DNA of 64,000 bases from Roseateles sp. YR242 (GCF_900109745.1 NZ_FOAV01000004.1:180245-244244); one strand, 5' to 3'. Counted from the first letter of the stretch, positions 27,181-39,412 are shown. The notes: generated by a model not told the origin, from the letters alone. Translations and numbers: made by a program.

Positions 27181-27723
27181 TCATTTGCGCGCAGGCGCCG
27201 CCGGGCGGTTGCCGGTGGGCGACTGCTGGATGACGGTGTCGATGTCCTGGAAGGTATTGGGCACGATCGGCTGCACCGGGTCCTGCGGCACATGGCACTG
27301 CATGCAGAAGTAGCGGCGGGTGGAGACCTGGCCCAGCGGGTGGCCATCCCGATCGATGTAGTGCGTGATGCTGACGGGCACCGCCTGGGACACTGTGGTC
27401 TTGGCCCGTGCATGGCAGTCCAGACACTTGTTGAAGTTCTTGTCGATCTGGTAGCCATCCACCCGGTGCGGAATCACCGGCGGCTGCTGCGCGTAGTTGC
27501 GGGTGCGGCGCAGGTCGTCATTCACCTGGTTGCCCATCACCGGGGGCTTGGTGGAATCCGGGATGGCGGTGGGGCCACGGGCGGCATCGACCAGCGGCTG
27601 CGGCCGGGCCTGCTGGGGTGCGGCGGCGATGCCGGCCATCAGGCCCATGCACAGGGCGCCGGTCATTGCACAACCAATGGCCAGCTTGCGCAGGGCGGCA
27701 CGCCATAAACGGGGGGCGCTCAT
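27181..27723 (-). CDS. napB: Dihaem cytochrome NapB, periplasmic nitrate reductase small subunit
   Basis: A 180-residue periplasmic electron-transfer subunit. A signal peptide of about 35 residues is followed by the NapB-typical PPVMGNQVNDDLRRTRNYAQQPPVIPHRVDGY region. Two CxxCH motifs, CLDCH and CMQCH, bind the haems; distal histidine ligands are in PPVIPHRVDG and SITHYIDRDG. It lies 37 bases after napA. Confidence 0.96.
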   Translation of the reverse strand: MSAPRLWRAALRKLAIGCAMTGALCMGLMAGIAAAPQQARPQPLVDAARGPTAIPDSTKPPVMGNQVNDDLRRTRNYAQQPPVIPHRVDGYQIDKNFNKCLDCHARAKTTVSQAVPVSITHYIDRDGHPLGQVSTRRYFCMQCHVPQDPVQPIVPNTFQDIDTVIQQSPTGNRPAAPARK

Positions 27724-27760
27724 GATTGAATTCCTTTGCTTGGAGGGTCACCCGGCAGGG

Positions 27761-30256
27761 TCACGCCACTTTCTTGATGCGGACGGCACACTTCTTGAAG
27801 TCGGTCTGCAATGAAATCGGATCGGTCGCGTCCAGCGTCACCTTGTTGATGAGCACGCTGGCGTCGAACCAGGGCACAAAGACCAGACCCTGTGGCGGTT
27901 TGTTGCGCCCGCGGGTCTCGACCCGGGTCCGCATGCGGCCGCGTCGCGACTCGATTTCCACTTCCGAGCCGCGCCGCACGCCCAACGCCTTGGCGTCGTC
28001 CGGGTGCATGTAGCAGTAGGCATGGGGAACGGCGCGATGCAGCTCCGGCACGCGCCGGGTCATGGAGCCGGAGTGCCAGTGCTCCAGCACCCGCCCGGTG
28101 GAGAGCCAGAACGGGAAGTCCTTGTCAGGTGCTTCGGCCGGGGGCTCGTAGGGCAGGGCGAAAATCACCGCCTTGCCGTCCGGATGCCCATAGAACTGGA
28201 AGCCAGTGCCGGCCTTCACGTAGGGGTCCTCGCCCTCGCGGTAGCGCCAGCGGGTTTCCTTGCCGTTGACCACCGGCCAGCGCAGCCCGCGGGCGGCGTG
28301 ATAGGCGTCGAACGGGGCCAGGTCGTGCCCGTGGCCGCGTCCGAAGCCGGCGTATTCCTCGAACAGGCCTTTTTGCAGGTAGAAGCCGAAGGCCTGCGCT
28401 TCGTCGTTGCGGTAGGCCTTGTCCACCTCGGCCATGGGGAAGCGGTCCACCTGGCCGTTGCGAAAGAGCACTTCATACAGCGTCTTGCCGCGCAGCTCGG
28501 GTTTCTTGTCGATCAGCTCCTTGGGCCACACCTCCTCGACGGTGAAGCGCTTGGAGAATTCGACCAATTGCCAGAGGTCGGAGCGGGCCTCGCCGGGTGC
28601 GGTGACGAGCTGATGCCAGAAATGGGTGCGGCGTTCGGCATTGCCGTAAGCCCCTTCCTTTTCTACCCACATCGCGGTGGGCAGGATCAGGTCGGCCGAG
28701 ATGGCGGTGACGGTGGGGTAGACATCGGAGACGACCACGAAGTTTTCCGGGTTGCGATAACCCGGATAACCCTCTTCCATCATGTTGGCGCCGGCCTGCA
28801 TGTTGTTGTTGACCATCACCCAATAGGCATTGAGCTTGCCATCCTTGAGCATGCGGTTTTGCAGCACCGCATGAAAACCGGGCTTGGGCGGGATGGTGCC
28901 CTCCGGCAGCTTCCAGTGGTGTTCCGCTTCGGCACGGTGCTTGGGGTTGGTCACCACCATGTCGGCGGGCAGGCGGTGGGAGAAGGTGCCCACCTCGCGT
29001 GCCGTGCCGCAGGCTGAGGGTTGGCCGGTGAGCGAGAAGGGGCTGTTGCCTGGCGTGGAGATCTTGCCGGTCAGCAGATGGATGTTGTAGACGAGGTTGT
29101 TGGCCCAGGTGCCGCGGGTGTGCTGGTTGAAGCCCATGGTCCAGAACGACACGACCTTGGTTTTGGGGTCCGCATAGAGCTCGGCCAGTGCCTTGAGCCG
29201 GTTCTTGGGAACACCGGTCAGATCGGCGGTGTAGTCCAGGTCGTACTTGCTGACGAAGCGGGCGAACTCGTCATAGGTGATGAGTTTGGCGCCATTGGGG
29301 TCGCCAGCATTCTTGGCCGCCTTCTGCAGCGGGTGCTCCGGGCGCAGGCCGTAGCCGATGTCCGCATTGCCTTGCTTGAAGTTGGTGTGCTTGTTGACGA
29401 AGTCCTTGTTGACCCGGCCCGTCGTGATGATGTGGTTGGCGATGTAGTTGAGGATGGCCAGGTCGGTCTGTGGCTTGAAGGTCAGCTCGATGTCGGCCAG
29501 TTCATAGGAGCGGTGCTCGAAAGTCGAGAGCACGGCCACCTTGACATCCGGGCCGCTGAGCCGGCGGTCGGTGACGCGGGTCCACAGCACCGGGTGCATC
29601 TCGGCCATGTTGGATCCCCACAGCACAAAGGCAGTGGCGTTCTCGATGTCGTCATAACAGCCCATGGGCTCGTCCATGCCGAAGGTGCGCATGAAGCCGG
29701 TCACGGCGGAGGCCATGCAGTGGCGGGCGTTGGGGTCGATGTTGTTGGAGCGGAAGCCGGCCTTCATCAGCTTGACGGCGGCATACCCCTCCCAGACCGT
29801 CCACTGCCCGGAGCCGAACATGCCCACAGCCTCCGGGCCTTTGGCCTTGAGCACGCGCTTGAACTGCTCGGCCATCACATCGAAGGCCTTGTCCCAGCTG
29901 ACGGGTGCGAACTCCCCGTCCTTGGCGTATTGGCCGTCCTTCATGCGCAGCAGCGGTGTGGTCAACCGGTCCGCGCCGTACATGATCTTGGAGAGGAAGT
30001 AGCCCTTGACGCAGTTGAGGCCGCGATTGACTTCAGCCTCCGGGTCGCCCTGAGTGGCGACCACGCGGTTGTTCTTCACCGCCACCTGCACGCCGCAGCC
30101 CGTGCCGCAGAAGCGGCACGGGGCCTTGGACCAGGTGAGGGAGGAGGCGTCTGCATAGGCATTGCCCGTCTGGGCCAGCGCCTGCACCGGGATGCCGGCA
30201 ACGGCGCCGGCCGCAGCGGCGGCGGAGTTGCGGACAAAGTCTCGACGGGTGCTCAT
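27761..30256 (-). CDS. napA: Periplasmic nitrate reductase catalytic subunit NapA
   Basis: An 831-residue molybdoenzyme reducing nitrate to nitrite in the periplasm. A Tat signal ([20 protein letters not shown]) shows export in the folded state. A 4Fe-4S cluster is bound by CRFCGTGC and a fourth cysteine in LNCVKGYF. The molybdenum-ligand cysteine is in [12 protein letters not shown], as in Nap enzymes. The C-terminal MGD-binding domain contains [17 protein letters not shown]. Length is normal. No napF, napG or napH is present, so electrons enter through NapC. Confidence 0.97.
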   Translation of the reverse strand: MSTRRDFVRNSAAAAAGAVAGIPVQALAQTGNAYADASSLTWSKAPCRFCGTGCGVQVAVKNNRVVATQGDPEAEVNRGLNCVKGYFLSKIMYGADRLTTPLLRMKDGQYAKDGEFAPVSWDKAFDVMAEQFKRVLKAKGPEAVGMFGSGQWTVWEGYAAVKLMKAGFRSNNIDPNARHCMASAVTGFMRTFGMDEPMGCYDDIENATAFVLWGSNMAEMHPVLWTRVTDRRLSGPDVKVAVLSTFEHRSYELADIELTFKPQTDLAILNYIANHIITTGRVNKDFVNKHTNFKQGNADIGYGLRPEHPLQKAAKNAGDPNGAKLITYDEFARFVSKYDLDYTADLTGVPKNRLKALAELYADPKTKVVSFWTMGFNQHTRGTWANNLVYNIHLLTGKISTPGNSPFSLTGQPSACGTAREVGTFSHRLPADMVVTNPKHRAEAEHHWKLPEGTIPPKPGFHAVLQNRMLKDGKLNAYWVMVNNNMQAGANMMEEGYPGYRNPENFVVVSDVYPTVTAISADLILPTAMWVEKEGAYGNAERRTHFWHQLVTAPGEARSDLWQLVEFSKRFTVEEVWPKELIDKKPELRGKTLYEVLFRNGQVDRFPMAEVDKAYRNDEAQAFGFYLQKGLFEEYAGFGRGHGHDLAPFDAYHAARGLRWPVVNGKETRWRYREGEDPYVKAGTGFQFYGHPDGKAVIFALPYEPPAEAPDKDFPFWLSTGRVLEHWHSGSMTRRVPELHRAVPHAYCYMHPDDAKALGVRRGSEVEIESRRGRMRTRVETRGRNKPPQGLVFVPWFDASVLINKVTLDATDPISLQTDFKKCAVRIKKVA

Positions 30257-30361
30257 GGTGGGGTCCTTGTAGAAGTCCTGGTTGGCCCTGTTCGGTCCTG
30301 GGGGGTCCTGTTACCGTGACCCGACGGGCCGAGGGGCTGGAGGGAATGACAGGGCCTGCGC

Positions 30362-30742
30362 TCAGGGCTGGGGCGCCGCTTGAAGCGCGGGAGTGACGGG
30401 CGGGGACCGTGAGGCGCAGGGCGTGCGAGCGGCCTGGTCGCCGGTCTCATTGCTGGCCTTATCTCTGGTCTCATTGCTGGCCTCACCGCTGGCCTCTTCA
30501 TCCGGCTCGATGGCCTGGAACACCAGCGCCACGTTGATCACCTGGTCCAGTTGCTGGATGGCGCCGACCTGATCGAGGATCTCCCCGCTGGTGCCGCCTT
30601 CCAGGGTGACCACCAGCTTGCCGGCCGAAGAGCGGCCGTGCAGCTGGATGGGGGGCATGCGCGCCAGCAGCGTGGCCACCGCGTCCACATGGGACGGCAA
30701 GGTGTAGATGATCGCGCTGGCGATGTGGATCTCTGGGGGCAT
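30362..30742 (-). CDS. napD: NapA signal-peptide chaperone NapD, with repetitive tail
   Basis: A 126-residue protein. The first 80 residues are NapD: IHIASAIIYTLPSHVDAVATLLARMP, then LVVTLEGGTSGEILDQVGAIQQLDQVINVALVF. NapD binds the Tat signal of NapA and holds back export until cofactor insertion. The last 45 residues are extra and include the repeat ASNETRD/ASNETGD, encoded by two near-identical 24-base units at about 30443-30490. An alternative ATG at 30769 would add nine residues. NapD is normally 80-95 residues long. Confidence 0.88.
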   Translation of the reverse strand: MPPEIHIASAIIYTLPSHVDAVATLLARMPPIQLHGRSSAGKLVVTLEGGTSGEILDQVGAIQQLDQVINVALVFQAIEPDEEASGEASNETRDKASNETGDQAARTPCASRSPPVTPALQAAPQP

Positions 30743-30942
30743 GGCGCTGTCCTGTGGTGGCAGTGGCATGGCGCCCTTCGCCTGGCGCATGCGCGACAGG
30801 CGCGGCCGTGAACGCACCGCTGGGCGGGCAGCGCAGGGCTGACGCGACGCAGGAGTGCGAGACGGATGGGCGACACAAGCGTGGCCTGCAACCCGATCGG
30901 TCGTCAGGCGGGAAGCGTGCGGGCGGCGTTGCCCGCTGCGGC

Positions 30943-31122
30943 TCAACTGCCGGGGGGCCCGGCAAACAGCTGATAGATCCAGACCGTGAAGCCGTAGCCG
31001 GCAACAAAGACGACGGACAGGACGGGCGCCATCACGGCAGCCAGCACAATGAAACTTCGGGATTCCTCGGCGCGGGTGGACGGCGCTGCCAAGGACGGCT
31101 GGGACGATTGGGAATGCGACAT
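30943..31122 (-). CDS. napE: Small membrane protein NapE
   Basis: A 59-residue protein with a polar N-terminus and a single membrane helix (about residues 24-52) containing FIVLAAVMAPVLSVVFVAGYGF. It fits NapE, a small inner-membrane protein often first in nap operons and of unknown role. It lies 200 bases upstream of napD; that gap (30743-30942) contains no further gene I can support. The ATG at 31122 is preceded by a GGGAGAAG ribosome binding site. Confidence 0.85.
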   Translation of the reverse strand: MSHSQSSQPSLAAPSTRAEESRSFIVLAAVMAPVLSVVFVAGYGFTVWIYQLFAGPPGS

Positions 31123-31240
31123 ATGGACTTCTCCCTGAAGGTCTACGGCCTGGGACCATGGCTGGTCGCGGCTGACACAAGGTTTCAAGGTCGGGCCAGC
31201 GGCAGCACAGTCGTGACTTATTACCGGTTTGACGACTAGG

Positions 31241-31270
31241 GTTATAGCGTTCGCATGAAGACCGTGTCAA
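31241..31270 (-). promoter_or_regulatory. Promoter of the nap-ccm operon
   Basis: Read on the minus strand, TTGACA (31270-31265) is a perfect -35 and TATAAC (31246-31241) a five-of-six -10, separated by 18 bases. Transcription would start near 31234, giving napE a leader of about 110 bases. I found no FNR box (TTGAT-N4-ATCAA) nearby. Confidence 0.65.
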
Positions 31271-31635
31271 CGCTGTCAGGGCAGGACGCTGCGGCAGCGT
31301 GTGGCGCTTTTTCCGGGGCCCTTCTGCGGCAGGGGCCATTGGGCAGCTGAGCAACTCGGCTTCGTACAACATGACCCGGACAGTGTCGGGGCCCCACGAC
31401 GATGCCGATGTGCGATTCCGTCAAGGCAAATGCACACCCTTGGTGCGGTTGTCATTTGCTTGCGCATCAGCAACAAATGAAGACGACAGGTCCAGGGCCG
31501 GTGAACTGACGGAGGCTGTGCAGGTGAGTGGCCGTGAGTGGCCCTTGGCATGGCTCGATACGCTATACACATGCGAGCCTGTTCCGCAATGGCCGCAATG
31601 GCAAGAGGTGCCGGAGGGCCCGGCGCCGCAGGCGT
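31271..31635. other. Intergenic stretch between nap promoter and DUF721 gene
   Basis: About 365 bases with no supported gene. Open frames cross it on both strands, but their translations are arginine- and alanine-rich without family features. One interrupted dyad, GCAAATG at 31426-31432 and CATTTGC at 31453-31459, could be a protein-binding site. The GC content is visibly lower than in flanking genes, as expected for a regulatory region. Confidence 0.4.
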
Positions 31636-31971
31636 TCAGGACTGCCGCACGCGGATCCGGAGCTCACCTTCCAGCAGCAGCCCCTGCTCTTGCAGCAGGC
31701 GCAGCAGCACGGGCTGCATGTGGCGCAGCTTGGTGGCGATGGCCGCGTTATGGGCCACGACGGTCCAGCCCTGGTCGTCCAGCGTGCCTGCCTGTACGAA
31801 TTGGCGCATGCCTGCGGGCAGGGCCACGCTGATCACGGCCAGGTGCCGTTGCGAGGCTTGCAGGCGTTGGCCCAGCTGGGCCAGGGTGCCGTGGCGCGAC
31901 ACGGCCTGCCCGAAATCCATGGGTTCCGGAGCCGCTGGCTTGGGCCGGGGCGGCAGATAGCGCGTGGTCAT
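31636..31971 (-). CDS. DUF721 (DciA-like) protein
   Basis: A 111-residue protein of the DUF721 family, whose members include DciA, the replicative helicase loader of many bacteria. The C-terminal part (LRHMQPVLLRLLQEQGLLLEGELRIRV) has the KH-like strand-helix pattern, and the middle (VISVALPAGMRQFVQAGTL) fits the family. The start MTTRYLPPRP is preferred over an upstream ATG. Its position divergently upstream of secA is common for this family in Burkholderiales. Whether this short copy is the functional DciA is not certain. Confidence 0.72.
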   Translation of the reverse strand: MTTRYLPPRPKPAAPEPMDFGQAVSRHGTLAQLGQRLQASQRHLAVISVALPAGMRQFVQAGTLDDQGWTVVAHNAAIATKLRHMQPVLLRLLQEQGLLLEGELRIRVRQS

Positions 31972-32230
31972 GCCGGCAGTGTAAGGGCATGTACCGCGCC
32001 ACACCTGCCGCCCTTGCCCTTCCGGCCGGCCCCGGGCCCGAAAGTCCGGGTGCTAAACTCCGCCGGCTTTTCTACGCGTGGATGCTGCGGGGCGTGTGCC
32101 CGGCCGCTGCTGTCCAGAGACGAGCCCGGAAGGAAGTGCACGCCGCCAGTTCGCGGGGCTTGCAATGCTCCTGCGTGGCCCCCATCTGACGGCATCCCGT
32201 GTATCCACGACAAGAACACCATCCGCCTTC

Positions 32231-34987
<2,757 letters not shown>

Positions 34988-35017
34988 CGCGACACCACAC
35001 CTGACCCTGCTGGATCT

Positions 35018-35041
35018 GCGGCGCCTTCGGGCGCCGCTTTT
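35018..35041 (+). terminator. secA terminator with UUCG loop
   Basis: GCGGCGCC (35018-35025) and GGCGCCGC (35030-35037) close a TTCG tetraloop, followed by TTTT. This is a textbook rho-independent terminator 30 bases after the secA stop. Confidence 0.92.
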
Positions 35042-35175
35042 CATCGCCCCTCCGTGCCGGACATCGGCACCGTGCGTGCATCGGAATTGTTGTTTCCTGC
35101 CCACCGATGTGCATCCGGGGACAGACAGTTGCCCCGGGATGTGTGCTTTATCACACCAATCGCACAGGCGAGGGG

Positions 35176-35201
35176 GCGTCCCCCCGCAGCGCGGGGGACG
35201 C
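35176..35201. repeat. GC-rich hairpin upstream of the first PEP-CTERM gene
   Basis: GCGTCCCCC at 35176-35184 pairs with GGGGGACGC at 35193-35201 around an 8-base loop. No T-tract follows in either direction, so a regulatory or leader structure is as likely as termination. It lies 66 bases before the ATG of the PEP-CTERM gene. Confidence 0.5.
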
Positions 35202-35267
35202 GGAAGGGCCACCCCTCTATACAGTGCAAGCAAGACCCGCCCCTCCGGGCCTCTCCACAGCACTGCC

Positions 35268-35831
35268 ATGAACCTCATTGCCCGTCTGACCCTTGCCGCG
35301 GCCCTGGCCGTTGGTGCCGCCGCCGCCCACGCCGCGCCGGTGACGGCCGCCCAATCGGTGGCCCTGCAGGCGAGCAAGACCTCTTCCACCCTGACCGCCG
35401 GTTTCACCTCGGTGCACACGGTGGCCGGCGAGTTCGTGGACACCTTCACCTTCACCGGTGCCAGCGGTCTGGCAATGGTCAATGGCAGCCTGGCGGCCAT
35501 CGGCTCGACGCAGTCGCTGGACATCGACTTCATCACCGCCCTGATCAACGGCGTGAGCTACACCATCACCCGCAGCGCGCTGGGCGGCAACCCCGACGGG
35601 ATCGAAATCGCCAGTCTGCTGAACACGGCGCTGACCACGCCGCTGGTGCTGACCATCCACGGCTATGCCGGCGCCGGCCTGGCCGCTGGCACGGCCATCA
35701 ACGCCAGCTACTCCGGCACCATCAACGTCACGCAGGTGCCGGAACCGGCCAGCATGGCGCTGGCTGCCGTCGGTTTGATGGGGCTGGTGTTTACGCGCCG
35801 CCGTAAAACAGCACAATCCCAACCGGTCTGA
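35268..35831 (+). CDS. FxDxF-type PEP-CTERM protein
   Basis: A 187-residue secreted protein. A signal peptide ends after AAAHA. The motif GEFVDTFTFTG carries the FxDxF signature near residue 63. The C-terminal sorting signal is VPEPASMALAAVGLMGLVF followed by TRRRK: the PEP motif, a membrane helix and a basic tail that exosortase recognises. Proteins of this class are exported and anchored or released in connection with exopolysaccharide. It is a paralogue of the next gene. No exosortase is encoded in this window. Confidence 0.9.
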   Translation: MNLIARLTLAAALAVGAAAAHAAPVTAAQSVALQASKTSSTLTAGFTSVHTVAGEFVDTFTFTGASGLAMVNGSLAAIGSTQSLDIDFITALINGVSYTITRSALGGNPDGIEIASLLNTALTTPLVLTIHGYAGAGLAAGTAINASYSGTINVTQVPEPASMALAAVGLMGLVFTRRRKTAQSQPV

Positions 35832-35871
35832 ATCAGACCAATCCCGAGACACGCCGTACCAAGGACGCCTC

Positions 35872-36447
35872 ATGCAACGCCTGATTTCCCGCCTGATCCC
35901 CGTCATCGCCGCCAGCGTGATGGCGCTGACCGCCACTGCCGGCCAGGCTGCCACCTCGTCGCTCTTCCAGGATCAGGACGTGGTGCTGACCAGCGGCGCC
36001 GGCACGAGCTACACCGGTGCCACCTTCACCACGCATTCCGATGCTGGCAGCTTCCTGGACACCTTCCGGCTCACCGCCACCAGCAGCTCGCTGGTCGAGA
36101 TCTTGCTGATCACCACCGGCGCGTCTGACGACCAGAGCATCTCGTTCACCAACGCCTGGCTGAACGGCGCGGCGATGACCATCAACACCTTCGACAACGG
36201 TGACGGCTCGCACACCAGCTTCGCCTACCTGTCGCAGGACGGCCTGGTGGGTGACCTGGTGCTGACCGTCGAGGGTTATGCCGGCGGCTCCCTGGCGGCC
36301 GGCACCAGCATCGCGGCCACCTATTCCGGCGTGTTCAACCTCGTGCCGGCCGCCGCTTCGGTGGTGCCGGAACCGCAGAGCGGCACCTTGATCCTGGCCG
36401 GCCTGGGTGCCATGGGCCTGGTCGCCGTGCGTCGCCGCAAGGTCTGA
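35872..36447 (+). CDS. FxDxF-type PEP-CTERM protein, paralogue
   Basis: A 191-residue secreted protein. The signal peptide ends near TAGQA. It has [11 protein letters not shown] (FxDxF), a central beta-rich part ending [19 protein letters not shown] that closely matches the neighbour's GYAGAGLAAGTAINASYSG, and a C-terminal VPEPQSG, hydrophobic helix and VRRRK. The two genes are 40 bases apart and probably arose by tandem duplication followed by strong divergence in the middle. Confidence 0.9.
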   Translation: MQRLISRLIPVIAASVMALTATAGQAATSSLFQDQDVVLTSGAGTSYTGATFTTHSDAGSFLDTFRLTATSSSLVEILLITTGASDDQSISFTNAWLNGAAMTINTFDNGDGSHTSFAYLSQDGLVGDLVLTVEGYAGGSLAAGTSIAATYSGVFNLVPAAASVVPEPQSGTLILAGLGAMGLVAVRRRKV

Positions 36448-36501
36448 CACCTTCCCGCCACGCGTTCTGCCGGAGGCGTTTCGCCTCACAGCACCGCACA
36501 G

Positions 36502-36526
36502 AGGCCTCGCATTGCGAGGCCTTTTT
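36502..36526 (+). terminator. Terminator after the PEP-CTERM pair
   Basis: AGGCCTCGC (36502-36510) and GCGAGGCCT (36514-36522) form a perfect 9-bp stem with loop ATT, then TTTT. It separates the PEP-CTERM genes from argJ. Confidence 0.92.
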
Positions 36527-36619
36527 CATTGGTCCGGGCGGCGCTCCTACAATGCGCGCGTCTGCACGGCCCCCAGCGCATCGGGTGCCGATCTCATTTC
36601 TTCTCAGAGCTGCACTGCC

Positions 36620-37849
36620 ATGCCTGTCAACCTGACCGCTCCCGATCCCCAATCCCTGCTGCCCGTGCCCGGCGTGCGGCTGGGCGTCACGATGGCGGGG
36701 GTCCGCAAGGCCAACCGCCGCGACCTGACCGTGGTGGCGCTGGACGCCGGTGCCAGCGTGGCCGGTGTGTTCACCCGCAACCGCTTCTGCGCTGCGCCGG
36801 TGCAGGTGTGCCAGGAACACCTGGCCAAGGACACGGACATCCGCGCGCTGGTGATCAATACCGGCAATGCCAATGCGGGCACCGGTGCGGACGGCCTCGC
36901 CCGGGCGCGCCAGACCTGCGACGCGCTGGCAGGCTTGCTGCAGCTGCAGCCGCAACAGGTGCTGCCGTTCTCCACCGGCGTGATCATGGAGACGCTGCCG
37001 GTGGACCGTATCGTCGCGGGCCTGCCGGCCGCCATTGCCGCCCTGGGGGCGGACCAGTGGGGCGAGGCGGCCGCCGGCATCATGACCACGGACACCCTGC
37101 CCAAGGCCTGCTCGAAGCAGGTGGTGATCGGCGGCAAGACCGTGACCCTGTCCGGCATCTCTAAGGGCGCGGGCATGATCCGCCCGAACATGGCCACCAT
37201 GCTGGGCTTCGTGGCCACCGACGCGGTCATCGCGCCGGAGCTGCTGCAGCCGCTGGTGCGTGAGGCGGCGGATCTGTCGTTCAACCGCATCACCATCGAC
37301 GGCGACACCTCCACCAACGACTCCTTCGTTTTGATCGCTACCCACCAGGCCGGTCATGCCCCCATCACCTCGCTCACCAGCGAAGAAGGTCGCCTTCTGC
37401 GTGACGCGCTGGTGTCGGTCTCCCAGCAACTGGCCCAGGCCATCGTGCGGGACGGTGAAGGCGCCACCAAGTTCATTTCGGTGGTGGTGCAGGGCGGCAG
37501 GGACGAGGAGGAGTGCCGCAAGGCCGCCTACGCCATCGCCCACTCGCCGCTGGTCAAGACGGCGTTCTTCGCCAGCGACCCCAACCTGGGTCGCATCCTG
37601 GCGGCCGTGGGTTACGCCGGTATCGACGATCTGGACCAGGGCCTGATCGAGCTGCACCTGGACGATGTGCACGTGGTCACCCGGGGGGGCCGCCGTCCCG
37701 AATACCGGGAAGAGGATGGCCAGCGTGTGATGAAGCAAAGCGAGATCACGGTGCGGGTGGGCCTGAATCGCGGCCCGGCAGAAACCACCGTGTGGACCTG
37801 CGACTTCAGCCATGAGTACGTGACCATCAACGCGGACTACCGTTCCTGA
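36620..37849 (+). CDS. argJ: Bifunctional ornithine acetyltransferase / N-acetylglutamate synthase ArgJ
   Basis: A 409-residue arginine biosynthesis enzyme that moves the acetyl group from N-acetylornithine to glutamate. It self-cleaves at the conserved ATML; Thr193, following [11 protein letters not shown], would become the N-terminal nucleophile of the beta chain. NTGNANAGTG and the C-terminal [11 protein letters not shown] are conserved. ArgJ often follows secA in Burkholderiales; here two PEP-CTERM genes lie between. Confidence 0.96.
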   Translation: MPVNLTAPDPQSLLPVPGVRLGVTMAGVRKANRRDLTVVALDAGASVAGVFTRNRFCAAPVQVCQEHLAKDTDIRALVINTGNANAGTGADGLARARQTCDALAGLLQLQPQQVLPFSTGVIMETLPVDRIVAGLPAAIAALGADQWGEAAAGIMTTDTLPKACSKQVVIGGKTVTLSGISKGAGMIRPNMATMLGFVATDAVIAPELLQPLVREAADLSFNRITIDGDTSTNDSFVLIATHQAGHAPITSLTSEEGRLLRDALVSVSQQLAQAIVRDGEGATKFISVVVQGGRDEEECRKAAYAIAHSPLVKTAFFASDPNLGRILAAVGYAGIDDLDQGLIELHLDDVHVVTRGGRRPEYREEDGQRVMKQSEITVRVGLNRGPAETTVWTCDFSHEYVTINADYRS

Positions 37850-37897
37850 CAGGGCGGCCGGTACCGCCCACGCGGCTCAGACGGTCTTGCTGACTGA

Positions 37898-37928
37898 GGC
37901 CCGGGTTCTGGTCTGAACCCGGGCCTTT
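37898..37928. terminator. Bidirectional terminator between argJ and SPOR-domain gene
   Basis: An 11-bp perfect stem, GGCCCGGGTTC (37898-37908) and GAACCCGGGCC (37915-37925), with a 6-base loop and TTTGTCTTT on the plus strand. It serves argJ and may also serve the convergent gene whose stop is at 37934. Confidence 0.88.
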
Positions 37929-37933
37929 GTCTT

Positions 37934-39412
37934 TCAGAAATCGACCGCCCGCGCCCGCATGCCGCGCGCCAGCAGGGTGGCATTGATCAGTTGTGCCTCT
38001 TCCCGGCTTCCGAAGGGCCAGACGGCGGCGCGCCAGCCCTCCTTGGTCTGGAAGACCGCGCCGTTGACCGTGTGGCCGCCACCGCGAAGTGTGTCGCCCA
38101 CCATCTCTTGCAACTTGGCCAGTTGGGCTTCAGCCTCCGGCTTGGTCTTTTGCGGCAACCCCACCAGCGCCACCAGCTTCTCGCCGGGCGCGCTGCGTTT
38201 AATCATCTGGCTCAGGCCGGTGTCGTCCACCTTCAGACGCTGCTCGGCCTCCGAGGGCGCGGAGGCGCCGGACTTGGACGAACCAACCTTTTCCTTGGAT
38301 GCGTCCTCGGGCGCCTTCTCCGTGGCCTTCTCTGTGGCCTTCTCGGTGCCCTTTTCAGGTGGCTTCGGCGCTGGCTCCACGCCGGCATGCAGAGGCGGGC
38401 GCCCGCCATTGTTCCGGGGTTTGCCGAAGGGCAGGTCCACGGACCCACTGGCGGCGAGGGCGGCTGCAGACGCTGCCGAGGCCGCTGCCTCTGGTGCCGA
38501 AGCCGCGTCGGAGGCGGCGGCCAAAGGCGCCGATGCAGCCCCTTCGGCAGCCGCCGCTGAGGCGGCCGATGCCCCATCCTGGGCGGCGGACGCTTCCTCG
38601 GCGGCTGCGGCTGCATGGGCGGCCTCCGATGCTGCAGCGGCCGCAGAGGCTGCAGATGCTGCAGATGCCGCCGAAGCTGCTGCAGCGGCAGCTTCATCCG
38701 ATTCCTTGGAGGACGCAGGCCAAAGCGCCCAGATGAGCAGTGCCAGCAGCACCACGGCCACCGCAGCCACGGCACCCAGCCGGATCGGGTCCAGCGCACG
38801 CCGGCCCAGCACCTTGTCCCGCCGCCCGATCAGCACGCGCGTGCGGGCTGGCCCGGCGTCGATGGCCGCACTCAGCAGCACCAGTTCCATGGGCCAGGCA
38901 CCGCTTTGGTTCGCGCCGCCCGATTCCAGTTCACTGTTGCTGATATCAACACGCCGCAACGGCAATTCATCCGGCGCACTGGTGAACCCGTGGTCCAGGG
39001 CCATGGCGGCCACCTGGTCCGGCTTCAGGCCCGGGATGAAGGACTCGCTCCAGGCTCGTCGGGGGCCGCCGGTACCGGCCTTGGCCCGTTGCCAGGGCCA
39101 ACGGCGCTTGGGCGGCGCTGCGGCGGCCTGGGCAGGCGCCTCGGCACCACCCGCATCCAGGCTGGGTTCCTTGGGCAGTGGCTGCGCCAGGAAGGGCAGG
39201 GCGACCGCGCCCACCGTGTGCACGTCCTGCACATGAATGCGCCGCGCCAGCGGATGCTTGTTGTGCCAGTTGACCAGCAGCCAAGCCACCGCATCCGGTG
39301 CCGGGCCCTCCCACGGCGTCGCGGGCGCACCGGCTCCTGCGGGCCCAACGGGCGCTACGGACTCGGCGGGCGGCGGCGGCGTGTCGGCACTGGGCGGTGG
39401 TGTCTCATCCAT
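37934..39412 (-). CDS. SPOR-domain protein with long alanine-rich linker
   Basis: A 492-residue membrane protein. The N-terminal 200 residues are cytoplasmic; a single helix at about residues 212-230 (AAVAVVLLALLIWALWP) spans the membrane. Next is a nearly 100-residue alanine/serine low-complexity stretch (AASAASAASAASAAAAASEAA), then a Lys/Glu-rich repeat (EKGTEKATEKATEKAPED), and a C-terminal SPOR domain (about residues 410-490, KLVALVGLPQKTKPEAEAQL to RARAVDF). SPOR domains bind denuded peptidoglycan at division sites. The N-terminal domain is not one I recognise. The protein could be a division or cell-wall accessory factor. Confidence 0.8.
   Translation of the reverse strand: MDETPPPSADTPPPPAESVAPVGPAGAGAPATPWEGPAPDAVAWLLVNWHNKHPLARRIHVQDVHTVGAVALPFLAQPLPKEPSLDAGGAEAPAQAAAAPPKRRWPWQRAKAGTGGPRRAWSESFIPGLKPDQVAAMALDHGFTSAPDELPLRRVDISNSELESGGANQSGAWPMELVLLSAAIDAGPARTRVLIGRRDKVLGRRALDPIRLGAVAAVAVVLLALLIWALWPASSKESDEAAAAAASAASAASAASAAAAASEAAHAAAAAEEASAAQDGASAASAAAAEGAASAPLAAASDAASAPEAAASAASAAALAASGSVDLPFGKPRNNGGRPPLHAGVEPAPKPPEKGTEKATEKATEKAPEDASKEKVGSSKSGASAPSEAEQRLKVDDTGLSQMIKRSAPGEKLVALVGLPQKTKPEAEAQLAKLQEMVGDTLRGGGHTVNGAVFQTKEGWRAAVWPFGSREEAQLINATLLARGMRARAVDF

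Noticed and set aside
31299-31832. A 177-codon plus-strand frame upstream of DUF721
   Set aside because: It overlaps the DUF721 gene in antisense, has an Ala/Arg/Pro-rich translation and no family match.
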